The notes under the pieces are model-generated. The model was not told the origin of the DNA. It did no database searches and saw nothing but the letters and a program-made list of their open reading frames with translations. This document shows positions 7,049 to 16,606 of a stretch of 64,000 nucleotides of DNA, piece after piece (the first letter of the stretch is position 1; every line of letters starts with the position of its first letter). The stretch lies in NCBI GenBank assembly GCA_024234815.1, contig JACKNO010000003.1, positions 62,001 to 126,000 on the forward strand, given 5' to 3'. The translations under genes were made by a program, and so were the position numbers. This stretch comes from Pseudomonadales bacterium. GTDB taxonomy: Bacteria > Pseudomonadota > Gammaproteobacteria > Pseudomonadales > Halieaceae.

Positions 7049-9091
7049 ATGACCCACGCCCGGATTAATACCAGACAGCTGCCTGCCGAGCCCGCCCCGG
7101 CCGACCCTGCACGCCTGCCCCACATGCCGGGGCTCGACGGCTTGCGTGGACTCGCCGTGATCGGCGTGCTGCTGTTCCACAGCGGATTCGACTGGGCTAC
7201 CGGTGGCTTTCTCGGGGTCTCGACATTTTTCGTGCTTTCGGGATTTCTCATCACCAGCCTGCTGGTTCGCGAGTGGGCCAATCGCGGCAGCATTCGTCTC
7301 GGGCGCTTCTGGGCCAGGCGATTTCGGCGGCTGCTGCCGGCCGCACTGGTAAGCCTGGCGCTGGTCGCGCTTATCTGGTGGCAGCTGGGAACAGCGGAGC
7401 AGCTCGCGAACCTGAGATGGGACCTGCTCGCGGCCTTGGCTTACGTGGCGAACTGGCGCTTCTATTTTGACGGCACCAGTTACGGCGAGCTCTTTTCCGC
7501 CCCCAGTCCCGTCCAGCACTTCTGGTCACTGGCCATCGAGGAACAGTACTACCTGCTGTTTCCCCCCGCGCTGATCGCGCTGATGAAAGCGGGGGGGCGG
7601 CGCCTGCTGGCGGCTGTATTGTGCGCTGCCACCGCCCTGTCCGTCGGACTCGGACTCTGGCTGGGCAGCGATATCGACCGTATATACTACGGCACCGACA
7701 CGCGCGCCGCCGAGTTGCTTGCAGGTGCGCTGCTCGCAATGTGGTGGTCGCAACAGCAAAACCGGACGACTGGCGGCAAGACCCCGGGACAGCCTGCGCA
7801 GGCGGGATCACTGCCCTCCGATATCGCCGGGATCGCGGCCCTGGCGGCGATGTTCTGGAGTTGGTGGGCCATCACCAACACCTCGCAGGCACTCAGCATC
7901 GGCGGCTTGCCGCTGTATGCGTTCCTGACGACCATTATCATCCATGCGGCTGTCCGCCCCGGGCTGGTCACGCAGTTGCTGTCGTGGCCACCGCTGCGTG
8001 GCATCGGGCTCATCTCCTACGGTCTCTACCTCTACCACTGGCCCGTGTTCCTGATCCTCGACGGGAAAAACCCGGGCTGGCACCCCGCTTTGTTGTTCGC
8101 ACTCCGGATGGGCATTACGACCGCGCTGGCGCTTGCCTCCTATCACTGGCTGGAAATGCCGATCCGCCGCGGGCAGTTCCTGCGCTCGGACCGGGCCGCA
8201 TGGGGCGCGGCCCTCAGCGCTGCAGTCGCGGTCGCCGCCTGCGCGATCCTGGTGACACTCAACCCTCCACGCAGTGCCATTCCCTATGCCGATGTTCGCC
8301 TGGAAGACTTCTCCTCTGTGGTAACGGACTCACTTGACCAGGAGAGCGCGGTCAACGCCGACCCGGCTGCGTCCGGTGGTCCCAACGCGGGGGTCGTTCT
8401 CATCCTGGGCGATTCCGGCATGGTGGACGCATCTCCCGCGCTGCGCGCCGTATTCGAAGCCGCCGGTGCGTCGGTGGTATACGAACGCGCTTACCCCGGG
8501 GTCGGACTCAGCAACCCGAAACTGCAGTGGCGCGCGAGCTATGAAAAGCTGATTCGCAGGTACAAGCCCGAACTGGTTATCATGATGCTGGGCGGCTGGG
8601 ATACGCCCTACCTGCAAAAGGAGGGTAGCGCTGCCTACTCGCGCATCGTCAATCAGGCTGCCCGCATTCTCACCGCCCGGGGTGCGAAACTGCTCTGGCT
8701 GTCCATGCTTCCCGGCGGCAGCACGGCCGGCAGTCCCATTAACCAGGTCTATCGGCGGCTTGCCGATCGTTTTCCGGGCAAGGTGGCGTACGCTGATATC
8801 GAAGCTTCCCTGCGCGCGCCCGCAGGTGCGAGCTCGCCGGAGACATTTGAAGGGGCGGAAGCGTGGCCACGCGCCTACGTCGATAGCGACGGCACCCCGG
8901 TGATACTGCGCAAAACCGATTTCTGGCACCTGTGCCCCACCGGCGCGGAGCGCCTGGCCCGCGCCATCAACCTGGCCGCGGTCGAACTCGGTTGGGCCGA
9001 GGAGGCGGCACCGGGATGGGAACAGGGCGACTGGCGGCTGGACTCCCGTTACACCGGTACCGGCGCGGAGTACGGCTGTACTGTGAATTAA
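7049..9091 (+). CDS. OafA/YrhL-type O-acyltransferase with C-terminal SGNH domain
   Basis: A 680-residue integral membrane acyltransferase. It opens with the acyltransferase-3 signature GLDGLRGLAVIGVLLFH (His at about 44) and has about ten hydrophobic helices up to about residue 415. The soluble C-terminal part carries the SGNH nucleophile region LILGDSG (Ser at about 456) and the late DFWHLCP, giving the Asp-x-x-His pair (about 624-627). Such fusions O-acetylate LPS or capsule sugars, using the membrane part to export the acyl group. It begins 11 bases after the sulfotransferase, so both may modify the same glycan. It is the last plus-strand gene before a convergent minus-strand block. Confidence 0.9.
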   Translation: MTHARINTRQLPAEPAPADPARLPHMPGLDGLRGLAVIGVLLFHSGFDWATGGFLGVSTFFVLSGFLITSLLVREWANRGSIRLGRFWARRFRRLLPAALVSLALVALIWWQLGTAEQLANLRWDLLAALAYVANWRFYFDGTSYGELFSAPSPVQHFWSLAIEEQYYLLFPPALIALMKAGGRRLLAAVLCAATALSVGLGLWLGSDIDRIYYGTDTRAAELLAGALLAMWWSQQQNRTTGGKTPGQPAQAGSLPSDIAGIAALAAMFWSWWAITNTSQALSIGGLPLYAFLTTIIIHAAVRPGLVTQLLSWPPLRGIGLISYGLYLYHWPVFLILDGKNPGWHPALLFALRMGITTALALASYHWLEMPIRRGQFLRSDRAAWGAALSAAVAVAACAILVTLNPPRSAIPYADVRLEDFSSVVTDSLDQESAVNADPAASGGPNAGVVLILGDSGMVDASPALRAVFEAAGASVVYERAYPGVGLSNPKLQWRASYEKLIRRYKPELVIMMLGGWDTPYLQKEGSAAYSRIVNQAARILTARGAKLLWLSMLPGGSTAGSPINQVYRRLADRFPGKVAYADIEASLRAPAGASSPETFEGAEAWPRAYVDSDGTPVILRKTDFWHLCPTGAERLARAINLAAVELGWAEEAAPGWEQGDWRLDSRYTGTGAEYGCTVN

Positions 9092-9173
9092 CCCCGTAAG
9101 CTTAAACCGGCTACCGCGCCACGCAGCTGCCAGGACGGCGCCACGGCCGGCGTGAGAACGGCCTGCCGGCTAT

Positions 9174-10019
9174 CTAAATGCGCCAGAAATCGTGTGCTTT
9201 GCCCGCCGCCTCGAGGAAACGCCGCGAATCGGGCTGCACCCGCTCCCGCACCAGCGCCAGGGACTCCTCGTCCCACTGCACCGGTTTGTTGAACGCGCGG
9301 CGCAGCCCCAGCGGCCGCAACAGTCTGTCCTGCTGTTCCGGGTTGAGCCTGGCCAGCTTGAATCCTGTCCACGGAGTGGTTCGCAGATAGCGCAGAATGC
9401 GCGTGTCATAAAGCTTGGAACTGCCCTCGTTAAGCTGCAGGGTCTGCTCGATTTTAAACCCGCTATCGACACCCAGGTGGCGGAAACATTTCTCCAGTTC
9501 CGGCTGTGGCTGGGTCATAAGGTCCTCGAGAAAAATCACCTGTATCGCCTCGTTGCCGAAGGCATCGACGTACTTGGAAATGCGCTCATAGAACAGGCTG
9601 TCCGTGATCATTTGCGGAAAGGCTGCAAGGCATTGTGCCATGCCGAAAGGTGCGTTCAGGCCAAACTTCACGCCACTGTGGTGCATCTCGCGGTAGCTCG
9701 ATTCAATGCGGCGCAGGGGGTGCCTGGCAATAAAGATGAAGCGGCATTCAGGGTTGTTCTCGCGAATTCTCGAGATGGACACGTCTTCCATCGTGCTGTC
9801 GGAATAGCTGACACTGCCTTCACCCAGTAACTGCCCCGGCAGGGCGGGTGAAAAATGCTGGATATAGTCGGCCTGCTTGCGCGGGAAATCAGCGGCACTG
9901 AAATACCAGGGTTCTTTCAGCTCTGGGATATAGATACCCGGATGCTGCGCCAGCAGGGCGCACAGTGTAGTAGTGCCACACTTGCTGAATCCGGGAACCA
10001 GGAAATCGATTGTGATCAT
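9174..10019 (-). CDS. Sulfotransferase (heparan N-sulfotransferase-like type)
   Basis: A 281-residue protein with a complete PAPS-binding framework: VPGFSKCGTTTLCALLAQHP at the N terminus (5'-phosphosulfate loop), ELKEPWYF, and FIFIARHPLRRIESSYRE near residue 100 (3'-phosphate loop). The architecture resembles NDST and other GAG-type sulfotransferases rather than the Sulfotransfer_2 type at 5760. It is the last gene of the long minus-strand block and converges with the acyltransferase gene 82 bases away. The three methyltransferases upstream suggest it acts on the same sugar chain. Confidence 0.87.
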   Translation of the reverse strand: MITIDFLVPGFSKCGTTTLCALLAQHPGIYIPELKEPWYFSAADFPRKQADYIQHFSPALPGQLLGEGSVSYSDSTMEDVSISRIRENNPECRFIFIARHPLRRIESSYREMHHSGVKFGLNAPFGMAQCLAAFPQMITDSLFYERISKYVDAFGNEAIQVIFLEDLMTQPQPELEKCFRHLGVDSGFKIEQTLQLNEGSSKLYDTRILRYLRTTPWTGFKLARLNPEQQDRLLRPLGLRRAFNKPVQWDEESLALVRERVQPDSRRFLEAAGKAHDFWRI

Positions 10020-10034
10020 CGGCGCGCCCGATAC

Positions 10035-10814
10035 CTAGACCGGCTTGCGAGCCACGATTGTTTGTGAACTTGGCAACAGCTGATTAAGAGCGTCGCGAAT
10101 CTTGTGGCCATCGGGGTGACGCTGCACCAGTTGCCATAGCCGGGTCCAATGGCGAATGACCGGGTGCTCGTTGTCCACTGGCAGCCCTTCCCCCGGTTCG
10201 CAGGTCATCCAGGACAGGGGCCAGAACATACTCCAGAAACAGCCGTTGAACTGGTGACTCTCTATCTCCAGACCCGCGTCCAGGATCAACTGCGCGAACG
10301 CCTGATCCGTATAAATACGGATATGGTTTGGCTCCTGGAAACACTGTGGCGGTGCCGTGGCGCTGACAAATTGCTCCGAGCGGGAATCCGGCACGGAAAT
10401 GAGCAGCTGCGCGCCCGGCCTTGCCACCCTTATCACCTCGCCGAGGAATTTTACCGGGTCCGCCACGTGCTCCAGCACTTCGGTACAAATGACCAGGTCG
10501 CCCATATCGTCCGGTATGGGGATGGGATCGCAATCGGACAGGATCGCGCGGTAGGCACGCGCCGGCGAGGATTTGATACGCGCCTCCGTGCTGGCGAGTT
10601 TCGCCTCGTCCCGATCGATAAACCACACTTCAGCGCCCTGGCCGGCGCAAAAATTGATAAATCCGCCATCGCCGCAGCCCACGTCAATAACGGTGTGGCC
10701 GGGGTCCACGTGGCAACCCCGGGTAATCTCGCCAGTCTGGTCGTTGAACCAGCCGTCCTCCTTCCAGTCACGCATTCCAACTCCGGAAGATGGCAGCCTT
10801 TTGTCTTTACCCAT
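10035..10814 (-). CDS. Class I SAM-dependent methyltransferase, paralogue 1 of 3
   Basis: A 259-residue methyltransferase with SAM motif I VIDVGCGDGGFINFCA, an acidic motif II region (EVWFIDRDEAKLAST), DLVICTEVLEHVADP (motif IV-V) and a RVARPGAQLLISVPD post-motif. It is close kin to the two genes upstream, the middle one above all (shared SDCDPIP, SRSEQFV and HPDGHKIRDALNQLLP). The likely acceptor is a sugar hydroxyl of the locus glycan, but the motifs do not fix the substrate. Confidence 0.85.
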   Translation of the reverse strand: MGKDKRLPSSGVGMRDWKEDGWFNDQTGEITRGCHVDPGHTVIDVGCGDGGFINFCAGQGAEVWFIDRDEAKLASTEARIKSSPARAYRAILSDCDPIPIPDDMGDLVICTEVLEHVADPVKFLGEVIRVARPGAQLLISVPDSRSEQFVSATAPPQCFQEPNHIRIYTDQAFAQLILDAGLEIESHQFNGCFWSMFWPLSWMTCEPGEGLPVDNEHPVIRHWTRLWQLVQRHPDGHKIRDALNQLLPSSQTIVARKPV

Positions 10815-10885
10815 GTCTCAAGCAATCTCTGTTCAGTGTCAGCGAATTAAACGTATGCCACAAAAGTGGAATCGCTCCCGGTAGG

Positions 10886-11671
10886 CTAGCCGGGTTTGCG
10901 CGCCACGATGGTCTGCGATTTCGGCAGTAACTGGTTGAGCGCATCGCGAATCTTGTGGCCGTCCGGATGCCGCTGCACATGCCTCCATAGACTGAGCCAG
11001 TGCTGCACGATGGGGTGCTCGTTATCCACCGGCAGGCCCTGCCCCTCCCCGGGTTCGCAGGTCATCCAGGACAACGGCCAGAAGATGCTCCAGAAACACC
11101 CCCTGAACTCATGACTTTCAATCGCCAGACCCGAATCCAGCACCAGCTTTTCAAAATCCTGCGCCGAGAAAATCCGGATATGGTTGGGCACCTGGAAGTA
11201 CTGGGGCGGCGCGGTCGCGGCTACGAACTGTTCGGAGCGGGAGTCAGGCACGGAGATAAGCAATCGGGCTCCGGGCTTTGTCACCCGAATGAGTTCGTTG
11301 AGGAATTTTGCGGGATCGGGCACATGTTCCAGCACTTCCGTGCAGATCACCAGGTCGCCGGTGTTATCCTCCAGCGGTATGGGATCGCAGTCGGACAGGA
11401 TCGCCCGGTAGGCCCGCGCCACCGAAGTCTTGACGCGCGCTTCGGTACTGGCGAGTTTTGCCGCATCCTGGTCAATGAACAGCACTTCGGCGCCCCGGTT
11501 TGCGCAAAAATTGATAAAGCCGCCATCGCCACAGCCCACATCGATAACCGTGTCGCTGGGCCGGACGGGAATATCCCGGAAAATCTCCCCGGTCTCCGCG
11601 TTCAACCATCCTTCGAGTACCCGATCCCGCTGGCCAATGCCGGCCGCGGAGGGTCTTTTACGCTCACTCAT
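10886..11671 (-). CDS. Class I SAM-dependent methyltransferase, paralogue 2 of 3
   Basis: A 261-residue protein matching paralogue 1 over its whole length: VIDVGCGDGGFINFCA, SDCDPIPLEDNTGDLVICTEVLEHVPDP, and the same C-terminal HPDGHKIRDALNQLLPKSQTIVARKPG. It follows an AT-rich gap of 135 bases that contains a possible -10 box. The near identity with copy 1 over long blocks implies a fairly recent tandem duplication. It probably O-methylates another sugar or position. Confidence 0.85.
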   Translation of the reverse strand: MSERKRPSAAGIGQRDRVLEGWLNAETGEIFRDIPVRPSDTVIDVGCGDGGFINFCANRGAEVLFIDQDAAKLASTEARVKTSVARAYRAILSDCDPIPLEDNTGDLVICTEVLEHVPDPAKFLNELIRVTKPGARLLISVPDSRSEQFVAATAPPQYFQVPNHIRIFSAQDFEKLVLDSGLAIESHEFRGCFWSIFWPLSWMTCEPGEGQGLPVDNEHPIVQHWLSLWRHVQRHPDGHKIRDALNQLLPKSQTIVARKPG

Positions 11672-11703
11672 TAATCACCAGGCTTCTATTGAAAAATGCA
11701 TTG

Positions 11704-11709
11704 ATTATA
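11704..11709 (-). promoter_or_regulatory. Possible -10 box ahead of methyltransferase paralogue 2
   Basis: On the minus strand this reads TATAAT, 32 bases before the ATG at 11671, in an AT-rich part of the longest gap between the three methyltransferase genes. No good -35 hexamer lies 16-18 bases upstream (GGGTAT at the expected place). It could be an internal promoter of the block, or chance. Confidence 0.3.
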
Positions 11710-11806
11710 CCCTTATGAGATACGGCATACCCGCGCAGATGCCGATTTACACAAGGCCTTCCTTCAGGGCGGCCACCGTCCAAACGATCGGTACTCCCCA
11801 CGCCGC

Positions 11807-12586
11807 TCAACGCGGCTTGCGCGCGACAATTACCTGTGTGCGCGGCAACAACGCATTGAGTGCCGCGCGCACAGCGTCGCCCTGCGGGTGTTGCTGAACA
11901 CCTTGCCACAGGCGGGTCCAGTGTTCGGTAATGGGGTGCGGGTTATCGGCGAGCGGGTTGGCATCCGGGCCGGAAGCCAACCACGACAATGTCAGGTACA
12001 TGCTCCAGAAGCAGCCGTAGGTATGCTCACTTTCAAGCTGCAATCCGGCCTCGGTCACAAGACTGCGAAAGTTGTCCGCTGTAAATATGCGTATGTGGTT
12101 GGGCTCCTCAAAATAGCGGGCCGGGGCCGTGGTCGCGACCAGTTGCTCTGAACGGGCATCCGGCACAGCGAGGAGAAGTCGCCCTCCCGGCCTGGTCACA
12201 CGTACCAGATCACTGAGAAATTCTTTGGGGGCGGGCACGCATTCGAGTACTTCCATGCAGATGACCAGATCGCCGATATCACTTTCCAGTGGAATGGGAT
12301 TACAGTCCGAATGGATCGCGCGGTACGCTCGCGCGGGAGACTTCCTGACCCTCTCTGCCGTGGCTGCGAGGCTTTCAGCGTCATTGTTGATAAAGATGAC
12401 TTCGGCGCCCTGTCCCGCGCAGAACCCGATCAAGCCAGCATCGCCGCAACCCACATCGACGATGGTATCGGTAGCCCGGATGCGAACCCCATTCAGCAGT
12501 TGACCGGTCTTGCCGTCAAACCAGCCCTCATGCCGCCGATCAGCCAGGCCGACATCCTGCACCGTTGGTCTACTGTCTGGATTCAT
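11807..12586 (-). CDS. Class I SAM-dependent methyltransferase, paralogue 3 of 3 (most diverged)
   Basis: A 259-residue protein with the same layout as the two downstream copies: TIVDVGCGDAGLIGFCAGQGAEVIFI, SDCNPIPLESDIGDLVICMEVLECVPAP and RVTRPGGRLLLAVPDARSEQLV. It differs more (an Ala in motif I, a different C terminus), so it branched first. All three keep intact SAM-binding motifs, which argues for retained activity. It begins 29 bases after the single-module glycosyltransferase gene. Confidence 0.85.
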   Translation of the reverse strand: MNPDSRPTVQDVGLADRRHEGWFDGKTGQLLNGVRIRATDTIVDVGCGDAGLIGFCAGQGAEVIFINNDAESLAATAERVRKSPARAYRAIHSDCNPIPLESDIGDLVICMEVLECVPAPKEFLSDLVRVTRPGGRLLLAVPDARSEQLVATTAPARYFEEPNHIRIFTADNFRSLVTEAGLQLESEHTYGCFWSMYLTLSWLASGPDANPLADNPHPITEHWTRLWQGVQQHPQGDAVRAALNALLPRTQVIVARKPR

Positions 12587-12615
12587 TTCCCGCCCCGAGC
12601 TCCCGTTCTATTCCT

Positions 12616-14388
12616 TCAGCGCTTGTGCGCACTTACCACTTCATCGAGAAACACCGCCAGATCCTTTGCTATCTTGCCGGAGGCGTAGTGTTCCCTCACA
12701 ATTTTGCCGGCAGCCAGGCACATTTCCCGATAGCGCCCGGGGTCGCTTTCCAACACTTTGGCGCTCTCCACGAAGCCGCGGCGCAGCGAGTCCCAGGATA
12801 TGCGCTGGGTGGTTGTGCGGTAAGCACTCCTGGGGTCGATCAGCCAGTCCTTCGGCTCCAGCCCGGAGCTTACTATGAACGAGTTTGCCGGGTTGATATA
12901 GGTCTCCATGGCGGTGTGGTCAGGGGCTATCGCAGGCACCCCTTCCACCATGAACTCCAGCAGCGGCAAACACTGGCCTTCGGCGCTGGATGCGTTGACG
13001 TAGAAATCCGTACTCTCGACCAGATCGTGCAACTCCCGCGCCGAGAGATAACCGTGAATTGCCACTACCCTGCAGCTGAACGGGTGCAGCTTGGAAAACA
13101 ACAGCAGGAGATCGCCCATGAATACGGATTTATTGTGGTGCGACATCTTCAGCAACAGTGTTTTACCCGGGTCCTGGCGGAAGGCCCAGCAAAATGCCGT
13201 TACAATATCCTTCCAGTTTTTGCGGCCATCCATCGGGTTGAAAACCGAGGTGTAGACCGCGCCGTCCAGCTGCAGGCTGCACCCGCCCTCGGCGGGCGCC
13301 TCCGTTTGTTGCGCCACCCCGGCCCGACTCGTATCCCCTCCCGCAACCGGCCGAATCGCCAGCTTGCCCAGACCCAGGCCCAGGGTGCGGTGGTCGCGGG
13401 CACCCGGCCGGGGCACGGCGGTCAAGCCCGAAAATTCTATGCTGTTGGCGCTTTGCTTCAGCGAGTACTGCAATGTATGCATGCTCCTGGATTCGGACAG
13501 TACCAGGGTGCGAGTGCAGTCTCCAATCCGCACAGTTATGGTCCGGCCCTGGTTTTCGCCGTAGCCGACCAGTTCCAGCTCTATCTCGAAATCTCCGTGA
13601 ACCTGCCACGGCAGCATGATTCCCGGATTGACCGTTCTGGACCAGGCACCCCAATCCTCCTCCGCGTAAAAACCTACGAGGTAATAGTACTCCTGCGCAG
13701 CCTCGCCATTTGAGACAAATGCCCAGTTTACCTCGCGGCCATCCCACAGGGTGTCCTGCGACCTGAGCCCGTCTGGTGTGAAACCCCTGAGGGTGACCCG
13801 CTCTGAATCGATATCGCATTCCCGTGAGTCGATCACTGTCGCGGCGAGCTTCAGGGGTGGCCGCGCATACTGACTGTCCCGCGGCGGACAGGCCGGATCA
13901 GCTCGATTGCGACGCGCGCCGTCGTCGGGAACCGACTGCTCATCAACGGGTGCGGGTATGGTGACCACCCGTACAGAGCTGCCTACCTGTCGGCGGATCA
14001 CGGAGGTGGCATAGTTCGAGATGGTTATCACGTTGCCAATATCCCTGAGCGCACTCACCCAGTTGAGAGAGGCGCCGCCTATATCCCAATCCTCGTCGGG
14101 AATGCTGGCAAACTCCCAGGCCATTACGCAGACGGTCGGGCAGCGCAGTGACCTGGCCGTATGGTGGGGTGGACTGAAGGACAAAAAGACAGCCGCCGAC
14201 CCGGCTGCGAGCGCTTCGGCGTAAATTTCATCCACCTCCCGCTCCGGGTCGTCGACAAACCTGACCTCACCAAGCTCCCGGAGGATAGGCAGGTACTTTT
14301 GCAGGATAAAGTAGTAACTGTAATCCGCCTTGCCCAGGTCGGTTGCTACCGTGTCGGCGCGGGTGCCCGAATAAACAATGATTATCAT
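12616..14388 (-). CDS. GT4-type glycosyltransferase with one inserted beta-sandwich module
   Basis: A 590-residue protein. The C-terminal half (about 377-590) is GT4-like: VYTSVFNPMDGRKNW, LLLKMSHHN, VAIHGYLS, and the EX7E motif in AEGQCLPLLEFM followed by GVPAIAPDHTAM. About residues 216-347 form an all-beta insert with landmarks EDWGAWSR, HGDFEIELEL, ENQGRTITVRIGD and DHRTLGLGL. The N-terminal part (IIIVYSGTRAD, DYSYYFILQKYLPIL) matches the upstream paralogue. I chose ATG 14388, one base after the upstream stop, because the paralogue starts in the same way (MLFLVYS). The insert may bind sugar or fit the enzyme to a long chain. Confidence 0.8.
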   Translation of the reverse strand: MIIIVYSGTRADTVATDLGKADYSYYFILQKYLPILRELGEVRFVDDPEREVDEIYAEALAAGSAAVFLSFSPPHHTARSLRCPTVCVMAWEFASIPDEDWDIGGASLNWVSALRDIGNVITISNYATSVIRRQVGSSVRVVTIPAPVDEQSVPDDGARRNRADPACPPRDSQYARPPLKLAATVIDSRECDIDSERVTLRGFTPDGLRSQDTLWDGREVNWAFVSNGEAAQEYYYLVGFYAEEDWGAWSRTVNPGIMLPWQVHGDFEIELELVGYGENQGRTITVRIGDCTRTLVLSESRSMHTLQYSLKQSANSIEFSGLTAVPRPGARDHRTLGLGLGKLAIRPVAGGDTSRAGVAQQTEAPAEGGCSLQLDGAVYTSVFNPMDGRKNWKDIVTAFCWAFRQDPGKTLLLKMSHHNKSVFMGDLLLLFSKLHPFSCRVVAIHGYLSARELHDLVESTDFYVNASSAEGQCLPLLEFMVEGVPAIAPDHTAMETYINPANSFIVSSGLEPKDWLIDPRSAYRTTTQRISWDSLRRGFVESAKVLESDPGRYREMCLAAGKIVREHYASGKIAKDLAVFLDEVVSAHKR

Positions 14389-14389
14389 G

Positions 14390-16522
14390 TCAGCGACCAT
14401 CTTCCCGCTCCAGACCATCGAGAACCGCTCGAAAGCGGGTTCTGGCATTTTCCATGGAACAATATCGTTGCTGGGACTCCACCGCCGCATTCGACATTGC
14501 CCTGTACTTGCCACGCTTGCTGCGGTACACCGTGGCGCTCTCGGAGTAGGCAGTCACCAGCGACCCCCAGTCAATGCGCTGCCACATAGTCCGCAGCACC
14601 TGGCGGGGGTCGTGCGGCCAGAAGGTGATGTCAGGGGAGGATTTCACTATGAACGCGTTCGACTCATTGATGTATTCGCCCATAGCGGTGTTATCCGGCG
14701 CCACCGCCGGCACCCCGGAGGACATAAACTCCATCAGCGGCAGACACTGCCCCTCACCGCGCGAGGCATTGACGATAAAATGGCTGTGCAGCAGCAATTG
14801 CTCGTACTGTTCCCCCGACAGGTAACCGTGGATAAAAATCAGGCGACACTTGAAGGGGTGCAGTTCAATCAGGTAGGTGAATATATCCCCATACAGTTCA
14901 CCCAGGTCGTGATAGGTAATCTTGATCAGCAGGGTTGCGCCGGGGTCATCACGGAAGGCATAAACAAACCCGGTAATAATATCTTCCCAGTTTTTACGCC
15001 CGTCCTTCGGGTTGAAAATGGCCGTGTAGAGAATATTGCGGGGACTTCGCAGTCGCTTGAAGAAGTTGCCTGCCGCGGACCAGACATCCAGCGATTTCAA
15101 TCCAGCCATCGCGGAACGCTCGCGCCCGTCAGGCTCTCGCCGCTGCAGTGAAATTCCCTTGAGCCCCAGTCCCAGCACCCGCGGGTCATGTTCGTTACCG
15201 CTTGGACCAAAACCCAGGCCGTTGAAGCTGACGTAGTCCGTCGTCGTCACACCGCTGAATTCCAGTTCGTAGAAATTGCGACCGTCTTCCAGGGTAACCG
15301 TCTGGCGCTGTTCGCCCAGGCAGATGTCTACCTCGCGCCCGTGGTTGTGCTGGATATGGAAGACTTCAACCGTCAGGGTAAAATCTCCGGCAAGCGGAGT
15401 GGGCAGCTGAATGGAAACGGCGGGGGCAAAGGTCCAGCGACCGAGCACCTCCCTATCGTACAGCCCCTCGCTGACTACCTCGTCCTGTGACAGGTCGATG
15501 TCGAGGCTGTCCGTCTCCTGAGCCGGCGCAACTGGCCTGCGAATTTCTATACGGGACAGGCCCATGCCGATATCCCGTGGGTCCGGTGCTCCCACCGCCC
15601 GTTCCACCAGGCCGTCAAATGACAGCACGTTGGTGGGGTGCTCGATAGTCATCCGGAATACGTGGGTCTGCAATTTCTCCGAAAGCAGCAGGTCCGCGCC
15701 CACGCTGCCCACCTCGACACGCAGCCGCTTGCCGATATTGTGCATGTAGCCCCGAACCGTGATCGAGAGTTCAATTTCTCCCTCTATCGCGCAGTCGAAA
15801 AGCACCCAGGGATAGCCGGACCTGGACCACACTCCCCAGGGTTCGGCCTCGTTAAAGCCTATCAGGGTAAGGTCGGCTTCAGCGCCGGTAAAATCGTAGA
15901 CCAGCGGTTCGCCGCCCCATTGCTCGCTCAGTATCCGCTTGTTGGCGGCGGCGCTATCCTGCCGGGGCCTGATCGACGTATTGCTGATCTGGTAGTCATT
16001 GCTGTCGATAATGGTGCAATCGAGATTCAAACCCGCAAGACCCCGGGGCGGGGAGCTTGTCCGCTGCTCCCGGATTCCCTGGTAACTGTCCCAGATGGGC
16101 GCCGGTATGGATTCGATGGGATATCCCTCTCCCAACTGCGCTTTGACAACATCCAGTGCATAGCGTGAATGGGTAATCGCGCGGCCGCTTTCCCGCAGCA
16201 CCCGCGCCCAGTTATCCTGCGGGCAGGTGAATTCCTCATCAGGAATCGTGCTGTACTCCCACGCAAATACAGGTATCGCGGGACAGCGGGTGATGGCCGC
16301 CACCTTGCCGGGCGGCGTGAAGGAGAGGTAGATACAGGGTCCCGATTGCTGGCGCAGGGCCACGTCCTCGTCGCAGGGCGGCTGCTCCAGAATTTCCACC
16401 TCACCAAACTCGCGCAGCAGGGGCAGGAAACGCTCCATCACAAAATAGTAACTGTAGTCGGCCAGGCCCAGGTTATCCCTGATATTGCTGCCGCTAAAAG
16501 GCGAATACACTAGAAACAACAT
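14390..16522 (-). CDS. GT4-type glycosyltransferase with two tandem beta-sandwich modules
   Basis: A 710-residue paralogue of the downstream gene. The GT4-like part (about 495-710) has ILYTAIFNPKDGRKNW, FIHGYLSGEQYEQLL and EGQCLPLMEFMSSGVPAVAPDNTAM (EX7E). Between the N-terminal part and this lie two copies of the beta module: about 205-327 (EPWGVWSRSGYPW, RDIGMGLSRIEIRR) and about 352-467 (GDFTLTVEV, DPRVLGLGLKGISLQRR). The downstream enzyme has only one copy. The start at 16522 (MLFLVYSP) was chosen by alignment with the paralogue; a longer frame extends upstream but is not conserved. Confidence 0.8.
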   Translation of the reverse strand: MLFLVYSPFSGSNIRDNLGLADYSYYFVMERFLPLLREFGEVEILEQPPCDEDVALRQQSGPCIYLSFTPPGKVAAITRCPAIPVFAWEYSTIPDEEFTCPQDNWARVLRESGRAITHSRYALDVVKAQLGEGYPIESIPAPIWDSYQGIREQRTSSPPRGLAGLNLDCTIIDSNDYQISNTSIRPRQDSAAANKRILSEQWGGEPLVYDFTGAEADLTLIGFNEAEPWGVWSRSGYPWVLFDCAIEGEIELSITVRGYMHNIGKRLRVEVGSVGADLLLSEKLQTHVFRMTIEHPTNVLSFDGLVERAVGAPDPRDIGMGLSRIEIRRPVAPAQETDSLDIDLSQDEVVSEGLYDREVLGRWTFAPAVSIQLPTPLAGDFTLTVEVFHIQHNHGREVDICLGEQRQTVTLEDGRNFYELEFSGVTTTDYVSFNGLGFGPSGNEHDPRVLGLGLKGISLQRREPDGRERSAMAGLKSLDVWSAAGNFFKRLRSPRNILYTAIFNPKDGRKNWEDIITGFVYAFRDDPGATLLIKITYHDLGELYGDIFTYLIELHPFKCRLIFIHGYLSGEQYEQLLLHSHFIVNASRGEGQCLPLMEFMSSGVPAVAPDNTAMGEYINESNAFIVKSSPDITFWPHDPRQVLRTMWQRIDWGSLVTAYSESATVYRSKRGKYRAMSNAAVESQQRYCSMENARTRFRAVLDGLEREDGR

Positions 16523-16606
16523 CTCAGCACAGGCTCCCGAAAAAAGTTCCCCGGCACTGTTCACTGCCATGGATGCACAGTGCACCATGGACTTTCGCTG
16601 CACGGA

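Noticed and set aside
9092..9173. A bidirectional terminator between the converging genes
   Set aside because: There is only a weak GCCGGC pair with a 13-base loop and no T tract, so I did not call it.
12565..13713. A 382-residue plus-strand frame against the single-module glycosyltransferase
   Set aside because: No recognisable domain and no ribosome site; the opposite strand carries strong GT4 motifs.
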